From Actinoalloteichus hoggarensis (GTDB lineage Bacteria; Actinomycetota; Actinomycetes; Mycobacteriales; Pseudonocardiaceae), in contig NZ_CP022521.1 of the NCBI RefSeq assembly GCF_002234535.1, positions 5,750,001 to 5,814,000 on the forward strand: 64,000 bases of DNA. The letters run 5' to 3'. The notes under the pieces were generated by a model, which ran no database searches, had not been told where the DNA came from, and saw only the letters and a program-made list of their open reading frames with translations. Positions 29,087 to 37,735 of the stretch are shown piece after piece. The position numbers and the translations under genes were made by a program. Numbering within the stretch: the first letter of the stretch is position 1; every line of letters starts with the position of its first letter.

Positions 29087-29764
29087 TCACGGCGGGCCCG
29101 CCTTGTATCCGACGCTGCGGACGGTGAGCACCACCTCGGGGTGCTCGGGGTCGCGCTCGACCTTCGACCGCAAACGCTGCACGTGCACGTTCACCAGGCG
29201 CGTGTCCGCCGCGTGCCGATAACCCCACACCTGTTCCAGCAGCACCTCCCTGGTGAACACCTGGCGAGGCTTGCGGGCCAGCGCGACGAGAAGATCGAAC
29301 TCCAGCGGAGTGAGCTGGATGGGCCTGCCCTCTCGAGTCACCTCGTGACCGGGGACGTCGATCGTCAGGTCCCCGATGCCCAGCGTCTCGGCGGGCTCCG
29401 CCTCGGTACGACGGAGGCGGGCACGAATCCTCGCCACCAGCTCCTTCGGCTTGAACGGCTTGACGACGTAGTCGTCCGCTCCGGACTCGAGCCCCAGCAC
29501 CACGTCGACCGTGTCGGTCTTCGCGGTGAGCATCACGATCGGCACCCCCGACTCTGATCGGATCGCCTTGCAGACGTCGATGCCGTTCATCCCGGGCAGC
29601 ATCAGGTCCAGCAGAACGAGATCAGGCTTCAATTCGCGCATGGCGGGCATCGCTCGTGCCCCGTCCCCCACGACCGCCGTCTCGAAGCCCTCACCCCGTA
29701 GGACGATGGTGAGCATCTCCGCCAACGCCGGGTCGTCGTCCACCACCAATACACGCGACTTCAT
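29087..29764 (-). CDS. mtrA: Response regulator MtrA
   Basis: 225-residue OmpR/PhoB-type regulator of cell-wall and division genes. The receiver domain has the acidic pocket in VVDDDP, the phosphoacceptor Asp53 in LLDLMLPG, Thr/Lys switch residues in MLTAKTDTVDVVLGLESGADDY and KPFKPKELVAR. The winged-helix domain carries LTPLEFDLLVALARKPRQVF and the recognition helix DTRLVNVHVQRLRSKVE. Identity to M. tuberculosis MtrA is obvious by eye. The start at ATG 29764 is set by that alignment. A GGTGAC-ATTG-GTCACC palindrome about 130 bases upstream could be an autoregulatory site. 127 bases separate it from mtrB. Confidence 0.97.
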   Translation of the reverse strand: MKSRVLVVDDDPALAEMLTIVLRGEGFETAVVGDGARAMPAMRELKPDLVLLDLMLPGMNGIDVCKAIRSESGVPIVMLTAKTDTVDVVLGLESGADDYVVKPFKPKELVARIRARLRRTEAEPAETLGIGDLTIDVPGHEVTREGRPIQLTPLEFDLLVALARKPRQVFTREVLLEQVWGYRHAADTRLVNVHVQRLRSKVERDPEHPEVVLTVRSVGYKAGPP

Positions 29765-29892
29765 GCCCCATATCGTCGCACTGGGTCCTGACCTGGTCCG
29801 CATCACCCGCTGCTGAGCGGCCTCCGCGATTCCGACCCGTTGTCCCCCGACCCACTGGTCTCTGTCCACTCACGCACCTCGCACTCACTGGA

Positions 29893-29908
29893 GGTGACAT
29901 TGGTCACC
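29893..29908. promoter_or_regulatory. Palindrome upstream of mtrA
   Basis: Perfect 6-bp inverted repeat GGTGAC-ATTG-GTCACC, 129 bases before the mtrA start. MtrA sites contain GTNAC-like half sites, so autoregulation is plausible but unproven. The 29765-30041 interval holds no gene. Confidence 0.4.
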
Positions 29909-30041
29909 CTATCGGCGTAGCTCTGGACTACACCGCAGATGCGCCCGAAAACGTTACCGACTCACACGTCTCGACTTGATCTCCCTTCGAGTCGGGACCG
30001 GTGTGCCCTCGGCCGGGCCGGGGTCGGCCGGCCCGGCGGAC

Positions 30042-30518
30042 TCAGGCCGCCGACCAGGGCAGCAGTCGTCTGACCCGCAGTTCCGGCTCGCTGCGACGGA
30101 GGAGGAATCTCGGCAGCAGCTCACGCGAGATGACGGGCCGTGTGCCCTCCAGCTCCGCGGAACCGCCCGGCCACCGGACGGCGTTCGACCGCACCCCGGA
30201 ACGCTCCACGGCCTCGTCCAGCTCCACCGTTCCCAGCACGACCGCCGTCACCAGACCGACCAGCCGGACACGATCGTCCTCCAGTCGCAGGTCGAACTCC
30301 ACCGGCTGCTCGATGTCGAGGAACACGAGCACGATCGAACCGAGCACCCACATGCCCAGGCTCGTCGCCTCCTCGTTCGGCGGCTCGATGTCGATCATGG
30401 TGTGCACGCCGTGCTCCTCGTGTGCCCACGAGGGCAGCGGGAACCCGGTCTGCTCGGCGGCCTCGGCGAGCAGAGCCCGCACCACGTCGACCGGAGCATC
30501 CTCAGCCGAGTACGACAT
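30042..30518 (-). CDS. Unrecognised protein between mtrA and tmk
   Basis: 158-residue soluble protein not matched to a family I know. It starts at ATG 30518 inside the last codons of tmk (17-base overlap), so it is cotranscribed and coupled with tmk. The sequence alternates hydrophobic and acidic segments: VDVVRALLAEAAEQTGFPLPSW, HGVHTMIDIEPPNEEATSLG, a hydrophobic strand pair MWVLGSIVLVFLDIEQPVEF, VRLVGLVTAVVLGTVELDEAV and an Arg/Leu-rich end RELLPRFLLRRSEPELRVRRLL. VLGSIVLVFL is too short for a confident membrane span. I do not recall a counterpart in M. tuberculosis, where mtrA follows tmk directly. Confidence 0.7.
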   Translation of the reverse strand: MSYSAEDAPVDVVRALLAEAAEQTGFPLPSWAHEEHGVHTMIDIEPPNEEATSLGMWVLGSIVLVFLDIEQPVEFDLRLEDDRVRLVGLVTAVVLGTVELDEAVERSGVRSNAVRWPGGSAELEGTRPVISRELLPRFLLRRSEPELRVRRLLPWSAA

Positions 30519-31143
30519 CCACCAACCCGTTCACGTCCACCGATGAGGCTCCGTCGACGGCCACCCAGGGCGACAGCCACGAGACCCCGGCGAGCTCCGC
30601 ATAGCGCGCCGCACAACGAGCCTGCAACCCGTCGTCGGTCTCGAAGAGGTCCCGCGCGCGGTCGGCCTCGGACTCGGCACGCCGCACGGCACGAGCCGCC
30701 GCCGTCGCGGGCGGCACCGAAAGCAGGAGTTGAAGATCCGGCCTCGGCAGACCGAAGCGGTCCACCTCCAGATCGTGCAGCCAGGTGACGAACTCTCCGT
30801 CGATCGGCTCGTGCAGCCGGGCCGCGCCGTAGGCGGCGTTGGAGGCGATGTAGCGATCGATCAGGACGACGTCGTGCTCACGCAGGGCCTTACGCACCCC
30901 TTCGGCGCCGTCACGGCGATCCAGGGCGTAGAGGACGGCCATGCCGTAGACCGAGTCGCCCAGCGGGCCCAGCCTGCCGTGCAGCCCCTCCCGCACCAGA
31001 TCGGCGTGCACGTCCTGCCCATAGCGGGGAAAGGCCCCGGATCCGACCGACGCACCCCGGGCGGCGAGCCCGGCGCGCAGTCGGTCGGTCAGGGTCCGTT
31101 TTCCGGCTCCGTCGATGCCCTCGATCACGATCAAGCGACTCAC
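30502..31143 (-). CDS. tmk: dTMP kinase, mycobacterial type
   Basis: 213-residue thymidylate kinase that phosphorylates dTMP to dTDP in DNA precursor synthesis. The P-loop IEGIDGAGKRTL, the DR motif in VLIDRYIASNAAYGAARLHE and the FPRYGQDVHADLVREGLHG block match the M. tuberculosis enzyme (214 residues), including the unusual GKRT P-loop end. GTG 31143 is chosen because TACGGT lies 7 bases upstream, consistent with leaderless transcription; GTG 31152 would add three residues. It overlaps the unrecognised downstream gene by 17 bases. Confidence 0.95.
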   Translation of the reverse strand: MSRLIVIEGIDGAGKRTLTDRLRAGLAARGASVGSGAFPRYGQDVHADLVREGLHGRLGPLGDSVYGMAVLYALDRRDGAEGVRKALREHDVVLIDRYIASNAAYGAARLHEPIDGEFVTWLHDLEVDRFGLPRPDLQLLLSVPPATAAARAVRRAESEADRARDLFETDDGLQARCAARYAELAGVSWLSPWVAVDGASSVDVNGLVDVVLG

Positions 31144-31150
31144 GGCGGCC

Positions 31151-31156
31151 ACCGTA
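31151..31156 (-). promoter_or_regulatory. -10 element of the leaderless tmk gene
   Basis: TACGGT on the minus strand, 7 bases before GTG 31143. It fits TANNNT at the distance expected for transcription starting at the initiation codon, and decides between two candidate GTG starts. Confidence 0.5.
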
Positions 31157-31259
31157 GCCGGCCGGCCCGACGGCCGACCGACGGCCCTGCCCGCGCGGTC
31201 CCGTGTCGTGACGCGGTAGAAGGGGGTCCGTCACGGGCCGGTCCGGCACGCCAACGCCG

Positions 31260-31285
31260 ACCTCGGGCCGGTCCCGACCCGAGGT
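31260..31285 (-). terminator. Hairpin after ahcY
   Basis: ACCTCGGG (31260-31267) pairs with CCCGAGGT (31278-31285) across a 10-base loop, 23 bases past the ahcY stop. No U-tract. Confidence 0.45.
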
Positions 31286-31307
31286 GACGAGGGCGCCGGA
31301 GCGCTGA

Positions 31308-32771
31308 TCAGTAGCGGTAGTGGTCGGGCTTGAACGGCCCCTCGACGTCGACGTCGATGTACTCGGCCTGCTCCTTGGTGAGCCGGGTCAGTTCGCCCCC
31401 GAGCGCGTTCAGGTGAATCAACGCGACCTTCTCGTCGAGCTTCTTCGGCAGTCGGAAGACCTCGCGGTCGTACTCCTCGTGCTTGGTGAACAGCTCGACC
31501 TGTGCGATCACCTGGTTGGAGAAGGAGTTCGACATGACGAACGACGGGTGACCCGTCGCGTTGCCCAGGTTCAGCAGCCTGCCTTCGGAGAGCACGATGA
31601 TGGAGTGCCCGTCGGGGAAGACCCACTCGTCCACCTGCGGCTTGATCTCGATGCGGTGGATGCCGGGGAACCTGGCCAGGCCGGCCATGTCGAGTTCGTT
31701 GTCGAAGTGACCGATGTTGCCGAGAATGGCCTGGTGCTTCATCCGGGCCATGTCGTCGACCGTGACGACGTCCTTGTTGCCCGTGGTCGTGATGATGATG
31801 TCGGCCTTGTCGACGATGTTCGCCAGGGTGCTCACCTGGTAACCGTCCATCGCCGCCTGCAGCGCGCAGATCGGGTCGATCTCGGTGACGACCACCCGCG
31901 CGCCCTGACCGCGCAGCGACTCCGCGGCGCCCTTGCCGACGTCGCCGTAGCCGCAGACCACGGCGACCTTGCCGCCGATGAGGACGTCGGTGCCCCGGTT
32001 GATTCCGTCGATCAGCGAGTGTCGGATGCCGTAGCGGTTGTCGAACTTGGACTTGGTGACCGCATCATTGACGTTGATCGCCGGGAAGAGCAGCTCACCC
32101 TGGGCCGCGAGCTGGTAGAGCCGCAGCACGCCGGTGGTCGTCTCCTCGGTGACGCCGAGGATCGCCTCGCCCGTCTTGGTCCACTTGGAGGCGTCCACGG
32201 CCAGCGAGGCGCGCAGCAGGTCGAGGAAGACACGGAACTCGTCGCTGTCGGAGTCGTCCGCCGACGGGACGACACCGGCCTTCTCATACTGGGTTCCCTT
32301 GTGCACCAGCATGGTGGCGTCGCCGCCGTCGTCGAGGATCATGTTGGCCGTGGCACCGTCCGGCCAGGTGAGCATCTGCTCGGTGCACCACCAGTACTCC
32401 TCCAGCGACTCGCCCTTCCAGGCGAAGACCGGCACGCCCGCGGGCTCCTCGGGAGTGCCGTGCGGGCCGACCACCGTGGCGGCGGCGGCATGGTCCTGGG
32501 TGGAGAAGATGTTGCAGGAGGCCCAGCGGACCTCGGCACCCAGCGCCACCAGCGTCTCGATCAGCACCGCGGTCTGCACGGTCATGTGCAGCGAGCCCGA
32601 GATTCGGGCCCCTCTCAGCGGATACACCTCGGCGTACTCACGCCGCAGGGCCATCAGACCAGGCATCTCGTGCTCGGCGAGACGGATCTCCCGGCGACCG
32701 AATTCGGCCAGCGACAGGTCCGCCACCGCGAAGTCGATACCGGCCCGCGTCTGCAACCTCTCGGCACTCAT
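31308..32771 (-). CDS. ahcY: S-adenosylhomocysteine hydrolase
   Basis: 487-residue NAD-dependent enzyme that splits S-adenosylhomocysteine to adenosine and homocysteine, closing the methylation cycle. It shows [33 protein letters not shown], the NAD-binding [37 protein letters not shown] and the C-terminal KPDHYRY. The insert around residues 150-195 is typical of the long mycobacterial type. GAGGAG lies 8 bases before ATG 32771; a GTG two codons upstream would leave only 2 bases of spacing. No SAH riboswitch was recognised upstream. Located beside tmk as in M. tuberculosis. Confidence 0.97.
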   Translation of the reverse strand: MSAERLQTRAGIDFAVADLSLAEFGRREIRLAEHEMPGLMALRREYAEVYPLRGARISGSLHMTVQTAVLIETLVALGAEVRWASCNIFSTQDHAAAATVVGPHGTPEEPAGVPVFAWKGESLEEYWWCTEQMLTWPDGATANMILDDGGDATMLVHKGTQYEKAGVVPSADDSDSDEFRVFLDLLRASLAVDASKWTKTGEAILGVTEETTTGVLRLYQLAAQGELLFPAINVNDAVTKSKFDNRYGIRHSLIDGINRGTDVLIGGKVAVVCGYGDVGKGAAESLRGQGARVVVTEIDPICALQAAMDGYQVSTLANIVDKADIIITTTGNKDVVTVDDMARMKHQAILGNIGHFDNELDMAGLARFPGIHRIEIKPQVDEWVFPDGHSIIVLSEGRLLNLGNATGHPSFVMSNSFSNQVIAQVELFTKHEEYDREVFRLPKKLDEKVALIHLNALGGELTRLTKEQAEYIDVDVEGPFKPDHYRY

Positions 32772-32944
32772 CTTCACGACTCCTCAACCCGACTCGATCG
32801 ACTTCCGAACAGTACCGCCCGCCACGCCGATGACCCCATGTGCTCGCGAAGGACCACGAGATCGCAGAGGATTGCCGACGAACACGACCAGAAGAACCGA
32901 TAATCGACGTCCTTGGTCAAGACGTGGCAGGAGGGCGAGCAGCC

Positions 32945-35761
32945 GTGGCGATTCCCGGTCCTGACACCCGCGTCGTGGAGCTGCGTGTGCACGGCATCCT
33001 CGGCACCACTCCGGAACGCCTCACCGACTCGGTGGCCGCCGTGGAGGTGGCGGGCGACGGCCTCGGCCGAGTGGTCCGGCCTGCCGATCGGCTGCGCAGA
33101 CCCGCGCCCGGCCCCGTCCTCCAGACGACGGCACGGCCGGTGCCCCGCATCGTCGAGGGCTATCTGTGGGGTCGGATGACCTCGGGTGGGCTCGCGAAGG
33201 CGGCCTGGGCGATGCTCTTCCCCTTCGCCATGGCCAATGTGGCGCACTGGATGCTGCCGCCCGCACGTCGAGACAGTCGGTTCGGCCATCTGCTCGGTCA
33301 TGCGCTGCGCGCGCTGCTGCGGGTGGCGTCGCTGCTGCTCACCGCCCTGCTGGTCGCCCAGGTGACCGTCGTGAGCCTGGATCTGGTCGCGGCGCAGTGT
33401 CTCCAGCCGGGCGGGCCCTGCCTCGCGGGTGTCGCGCCGGACTGGCTGCGCGGCGAGTGGGCGAGGCTCGCCGTGGGACTCGTGCCGCCCGCGCTGCTCA
33501 TCCTGCTGCTGCATCAGGTGGCGAAGGTCGACTGGGAGGTCAACAAGGCGGAGGCGGGCGCCTCGACCAATCCGGCCTCGAAGCTGTCGGGCATGCGGCA
33601 GGACGTGCCGCCGCCGCCCGCGCAGAGCGCGGTGCTGCCCGGCGACGCGGTGGAGGCCGACCCGGACACCCCCGCACTGCGCGCCCTGCACACCACGGGT
33701 GCGCTGGCCACGGCGGCGGTGATGGCGACGGGCGGCCCGGCGGGGCCGCTGACCGCCACCGCCGCCCAGGTCTGGGTCTCGGCCGTCGTGCTGTTCCTGG
33801 TGAGCCTGGTCGGGGTGCTGCTGCTCGACGATCCGGCCCATCCCCCGGCCGCGGCGTCCCGAGGACTACGCCTGTTGTTGGGTGCCGTGCCGCGCAAGCT
33901 GATCGTCACGTCGGGCGTCGCGGTACTCGCCGCCTCGGTCGTGGTGATGCGTCCGCTGCCCTCGCCGTCGTCGACGCCCGCGCGGTTCTCCGGAGACACC
34001 ATCGGACTGCTGGTCCTCGGCTTCGCATGCTGCGCACTGCTCTTCGCGGTGCTCCTGGCCCCGGCCGCCTGGTCGGCTCGCCGCGAGTGGGCGAACAGGC
34101 CGAGGAGTCTGCGGCCGTGGGCGGGCGGCTGGATGGCCGCGCCCGTGCTGGCGATGTCCGGTCTCCTCGGGGCGGGCTTCGGCGCAGGGATCGCCCTCAC
34201 CGTCGTGACGCTGCTCGGCACCGAGCACGTGACTCCGCCGCCCGCGTACGAGACGGTGACGGTGCTGTGGGGCGCGACGGCCGTGCTGAGTCTGCTCGCG
34301 CTGGCGGTGATCGTCCCGGTGATCCTGACTCGACGCTGGCTCGCCGAACATCAGGATCGGCTGGCTCCCGCCGAGGCGACCCTGTTGCATGCCGGACGCC
34401 CCGACGACCGTCGGACGGCCGCCCGCGCCTGGTGGTGGGCGAATCTGGAGCGGGAGCATCTGCATCACGCGCTCCTCGCCTTCGCGTTGCTGCTGACCCT
34501 GGGCGCCGGAGTGGCGTCGATCCAGTACGTCACCGACGCGGACGTGCCCGAATGGCTGGAGCCGCTCGCGACGGTGGGCGTGCTCGCCCTCGCGGTGTTC
34601 GCGCTGGCCCTGGTTCGGACCGTGTACCTGGCCAAGAGCAGGCCGAACACCGCCCGACTGCTGGGCGTCCTCGCGGACCTCACCTGCTTCTGGCCGCGGG
34701 AGGCGCATCCCACGGTGCCGCCGTGCTACGCGCTGAAGGTCGTCCCCGAGCTGGTGCACCGGGCCACGGAGCATCTGCGTGACCCGGCGGCACGGGTGGT
34801 GCTGGTCGGCCACAGTCAGGGCAGTCTGCTGGCGGCGGTCGCCGCGGGCAGGCTGCTGCGGACGCTGCCGGACTCCGACCGAGCCAGGCTGGGCCTGGTG
34901 ACCGTGGGCTCCCAGCTCCAGTGGGCCTATCCGAGGGCGTTCCCCGCCGTCGTGCCGCACGAGTCGCTGACGGAGCTCTCCGGCTCGTTGTCCGGCCGCT
35001 GGCGCGCGCTGTGCCGCGGCACCGACGCCCTGGGCGGCGGCGTGACCACCTGGAATCGACAGGTGTACGAGGGCACGCTCATCGGTGTGGGCTTCCGCGC
35101 CGACGGCACCGAGGGGCCGCTGCCGTCGGCCACCAGAAGCCCGAGCGGGGCGCTGGTGCTGGGCGGCGACCACTGGCTGCCCGACCCGGCGCGCGGGCCG
35201 TTCACCGGAAAGCGGTGGGGGCCGGGGGTACTGGGCCACAACGACTTCAACTCCGATCCGGAGTGGGATCGGGCCGTGGCGATCGCCGCCGGACTGGAGC
35301 TGCCCCCACGCGGCCAGGCAGGTGAGTACTCCCACCTGCTGGCGGGCGTCCGCGGCCATGTGACCGAGCCCGACGACCTCGACGACGCCCTCGACGGCGC
35401 GGACGACGGCGAGCCCGAGGTGCCGACGATCGTGGTCACCCGGGTCGACGCGGTGCGGCCCGCGACGGCGGAGCAGTCGATGACGGCGCTGCCCTCGGGC
35501 GACGGCGTGAGTCCGGCGACGACGGAGCCGGGACGGGAGTCGGACGGGCCGCGGACCGGTTCCCCGGGAGGCCCGACCCAGACAGGCCCCGCCCAGGGAG
35601 GCCCGACGCAGGCGAAGGGCCGGGCGGGCCGCAAGAAGTCGAGACGCGACAACGTGGTGGTCGTCGACGAGAACGGCGATCCGGTCGCCCCCGACGCCCC
35701 GAGGGGCAAGAGCACACCCTGGGAACGCGGCGGCGATCTGCCGGGCCGACGAAAGAGCTGA
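32945..35761 (+). CDS. Large membrane protein with split alpha/beta-hydrolase signature
   Basis: 938-residue protein. An N-terminal segment, VVELRVHGILGTTPE, resembles the HGxxG oxyanion strand of alpha/beta-hydrolases (His-Gly at about 16-17) and is followed by VEGYLWGRMTSGG. About ten hydrophobic spans lie between about 85 and 560. After them comes ARVVLVGHSQGSLLAAVAAG, a nucleophile elbow with Ser624, and a later GGDHWLPD and GHNDF that could supply the catalytic His. The C-terminal 130 residues are acidic and Pro/Gly-rich. Similar uncharacterised proteins exist in actinomycetes, but the substrate is unknown; lipid or ester hydrolysis at the membrane is a guess. GTG 32945 with GGAGG upstream is the chosen start. 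Divergent from ahcY. Confidence 0.8.
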   Translation: MAIPGPDTRVVELRVHGILGTTPERLTDSVAAVEVAGDGLGRVVRPADRLRRPAPGPVLQTTARPVPRIVEGYLWGRMTSGGLAKAAWAMLFPFAMANVAHWMLPPARRDSRFGHLLGHALRALLRVASLLLTALLVAQVTVVSLDLVAAQCLQPGGPCLAGVAPDWLRGEWARLAVGLVPPALLILLLHQVAKVDWEVNKAEAGASTNPASKLSGMRQDVPPPPAQSAVLPGDAVEADPDTPALRALHTTGALATAAVMATGGPAGPLTATAAQVWVSAVVLFLVSLVGVLLLDDPAHPPAAASRGLRLLLGAVPRKLIVTSGVAVLAASVVVMRPLPSPSSTPARFSGDTIGLLVLGFACCALLFAVLLAPAAWSARREWANRPRSLRPWAGGWMAAPVLAMSGLLGAGFGAGIALTVVTLLGTEHVTPPPAYETVTVLWGATAVLSLLALAVIVPVILTRRWLAEHQDRLAPAEATLLHAGRPDDRRTAARAWWWANLEREHLHHALLAFALLLTLGAGVASIQYVTDADVPEWLEPLATVGVLALAVFALALVRTVYLAKSRPNTARLLGVLADLTCFWPREAHPTVPPCYALKVVPELVHRATEHLRDPAARVVLVGHSQGSLLAAVAAGRLLRTLPDSDRARLGLVTVGSQLQWAYPRAFPAVVPHESLTELSGSLSGRWRALCRGTDALGGGVTTWNRQVYEGTLIGVGFRADGTEGPLPSATRSPSGALVLGGDHWLPDPARGPFTGKRWGPGVLGHNDFNSDPEWDRAVAIAAGLELPPRGQAGEYSHLLAGVRGHVTEPDDLDDALDGADDGEPEVPTIVVTRVDAVRPATAEQSMTALPSGDGVSPATTEPGRESDGPRTGSPGGPTQTGPAQGGPTQAKGRAGRKKSRRDNVVVVDENGDPVAPDAPRGKSTPWERGGDLPGRRKS

Positions 35762-35880
35762 GAACCGGCCGATCTCGCCCCGGGCGGCCCGTGCGCGGGC
35801 CGCCGGGACCGTCCTGAGCCGCCCTGGGCCGACCGGGCATCCGAGACGGGCTTCACCGCCCTGGGTCGACCGGACCGCCC

Positions 35881-35916
35881 ACACGACCGGACCCACCCAC
35901 ACGACCGGACCCACCC
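35881..35916. repeat. 18-bp tandem repeat in an intergenic region
   Basis: Two exact copies of the 18-base unit ACACGACCGGACCCACCC (35881-35898, 35899-35916) plus a partial third. They lie in the 294-base gap between the convergent membrane hydrolase and permease genes. No gene or clear terminator hairpin otherwise. Confidence 0.7.
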
Positions 35917-36055
35917 GCACGACCGGTCGCCCGGGCCGACCGAGACCACCACAGACCGGGCAGGGCCGCCGAGTCGGCACGAGTCGCGAGCTCCGAGCCG
36001 ACATCCGCCTGCCGCCCGACTCGGGCCCCGGCCCGCACCGAGAACCGCGAGCGAC

Positions 36056-37573
36056 TCAGCCGTCCCCGGGCTCGCCCGCACGTCGTGCCTCCGCCCGCTG
36101 CCGGATGCCCAGCAGGGAGTGTCGTCTGCCGTAGACGAAGTAGATCAGCACGCCGAGGCCCATCCACACCAGGAATCGAACCCAGGTCAACGCGGTGAGG
36201 TTCAGCATGAGCCAGACGCAGGCCAGGATCGCCAGGATCGGTACCAGCGGCACCAGCGGCGCGCGGAAGCCGCGTTTCAGATCCGGCCTGGTCCGGCGCA
36301 GCACGATGACCCCAGCCGAGACGAGGATGAAGGCGAACAGCGTCCCGACGTTGACCATCTCCTCCAGCGTGCCCGCCGGGAAGAATCCCGCGACGACGGC
36401 CACCACCCCGCCGACCAGCAGCGTGGAGCGGACCGGCGTGCCGCGGGAACCGGTCGGTGAGAGCACCTTGGGCACCAGCCCGTCCCTGGACATCGCGAAC
36501 AGCACGCGCACCTGGCCGATCATCATGACCATCACCACGGTCGTCAGACCGGCGAGGGCGCCGACCGAGATCACCGCCGCCGCCCAGTCCACGCCGTGCG
36601 CGGCGAAGGCCGTCGCCAGGGTCGCGTCGTCGCCGCCGGGCGGCGTCGCCAGCTCCGTGTAGGGCTGCATCCCGGTGAGGACCAGCGCGACCAGCACGTA
36701 CAGCACCGTCACGACGGCGAGCGAGCCGAGGATGCCCCGGGGGACGTCCCGCTGCGGATTGCGCGTCTCCTCGGCCGTCGTGGCGACCACGTCGAATCCG
36801 ATGAACGCGAAGAACACGATCGAGGCACCGGCCAGCAGACCGAACACCCCGTAGGTGCTGGTCTCCATGCCGAAGAACAACGACAGCAGCGACTGGTCCA
36901 GTCCGCTGGCCCCCGTCGAGCCGTCGGCGGGCGGCGGGATGAACGGCGTGTAGTTCTCGGCACGCACATAGGCGGCGCCGACCACGATCACCAACAGGAC
37001 GACGGCGACCTTGACCGCCGTGATCACCTGGCTGACCCGTGAGGACAGCTTGGTGCCCAGCACGAGCACGGTGGTCAGCCCGGCGACGAGCAGCACCGCA
37101 CCCCAGTCGAAGACCACACCGCCCGACGAGACCTGTGTCGGCACGTCGAGCCCCACCAGCAGGAGGATCTCGCGCAGGTAGTCCGACCAGCCCTTGCTGA
37201 CCACGGCGGCGGCCAGGGCGAACTCCAGGATGAGGTCCCACCCGATGATCCAGGCGAGGAACTCGCCGAAGGTGGCATAGGAGAAGGTGTACGCCGATCC
37301 CGCCACCGGGAGCGTGGAGGCGAACTCGGCGTAGCAGAGCGCGGCGAGTCCGCAGGTCACGGCGGCCAGCACGAAGGACAACGACACCGAGGGGCCTGCG
37401 ATGTTGCCCGCCGTGCGCGCGGCGAGCGTGAAGATGCCCGCGCCCACGACGACCGCCACGCCGAAGACCATCAGATCCCAGGCCGTCAGATCCTTCCGAA
37501 GTCTGCTGCCCGGCTCGTCGGTGTCCGCGATCGACTGCTCGACCGATTTGACCCGTTTCAGGCCGCGTGCCAT
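36056..37573 (-). CDS. APC-family cationic amino acid permease
   Basis: 505-residue transporter of the amino acid-polyamine-organocation superfamily, CAT subgroup. About 12 membrane spans start with TAWDLMVFGVAVVVGAGIFTL, which carries the GxGIF substrate-binding turn. YAEFASTLPVAGSAYTFSYATFGEFLAWIIGWDLILE is the conserved TM3 region (quoted only as location, about residues 80-117). FFAFIGFDVVATTAEETRNPQ marks TM6-7. GGGAGG lies 9 bases before the ATG. The position before manA matches the putative cationic amino acid transporter Rv3253c. Exact substrate unknown. Confidence 0.9.
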   Translation of the reverse strand: MARGLKRVKSVEQSIADTDEPGSRLRKDLTAWDLMVFGVAVVVGAGIFTLAARTAGNIAGPSVSLSFVLAAVTCGLAALCYAEFASTLPVAGSAYTFSYATFGEFLAWIIGWDLILEFALAAAVVSKGWSDYLREILLLVGLDVPTQVSSGGVVFDWGAVLLVAGLTTVLVLGTKLSSRVSQVITAVKVAVVLLVIVVGAAYVRAENYTPFIPPPADGSTGASGLDQSLLSLFFGMETSTYGVFGLLAGASIVFFAFIGFDVVATTAEETRNPQRDVPRGILGSLAVVTVLYVLVALVLTGMQPYTELATPPGGDDATLATAFAAHGVDWAAAVISVGALAGLTTVVMVMMIGQVRVLFAMSRDGLVPKVLSPTGSRGTPVRSTLLVGGVVAVVAGFFPAGTLEEMVNVGTLFAFILVSAGVIVLRRTRPDLKRGFRAPLVPLVPILAILACVWLMLNLTALTWVRFLVWMGLGVLIYFVYGRRHSLLGIRQRAEARRAGEPGDG

Positions 37574-37735
37574 CTGCTCGACCTCCCTGCTGTCCGTCCC
37601 GGCGTCCGAACCACGAGACGGTATCTCCCGATGGTGGGAAATTGACGAACAGTGAGCAGTCTGGCAGTCATCGGCGCCGAAGGCCCAGTCACCGCCGGTG
37701 TGTCGGGCCGCGCGACGACCCGGCGGGGCCGCCGA

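Noticed and set aside
31308-32944. SAH riboswitch upstream of ahcY
   Set aside because: The upstream strand does not show the conserved SAH aptamer segments, and a normal GAGGAG site explains translation.
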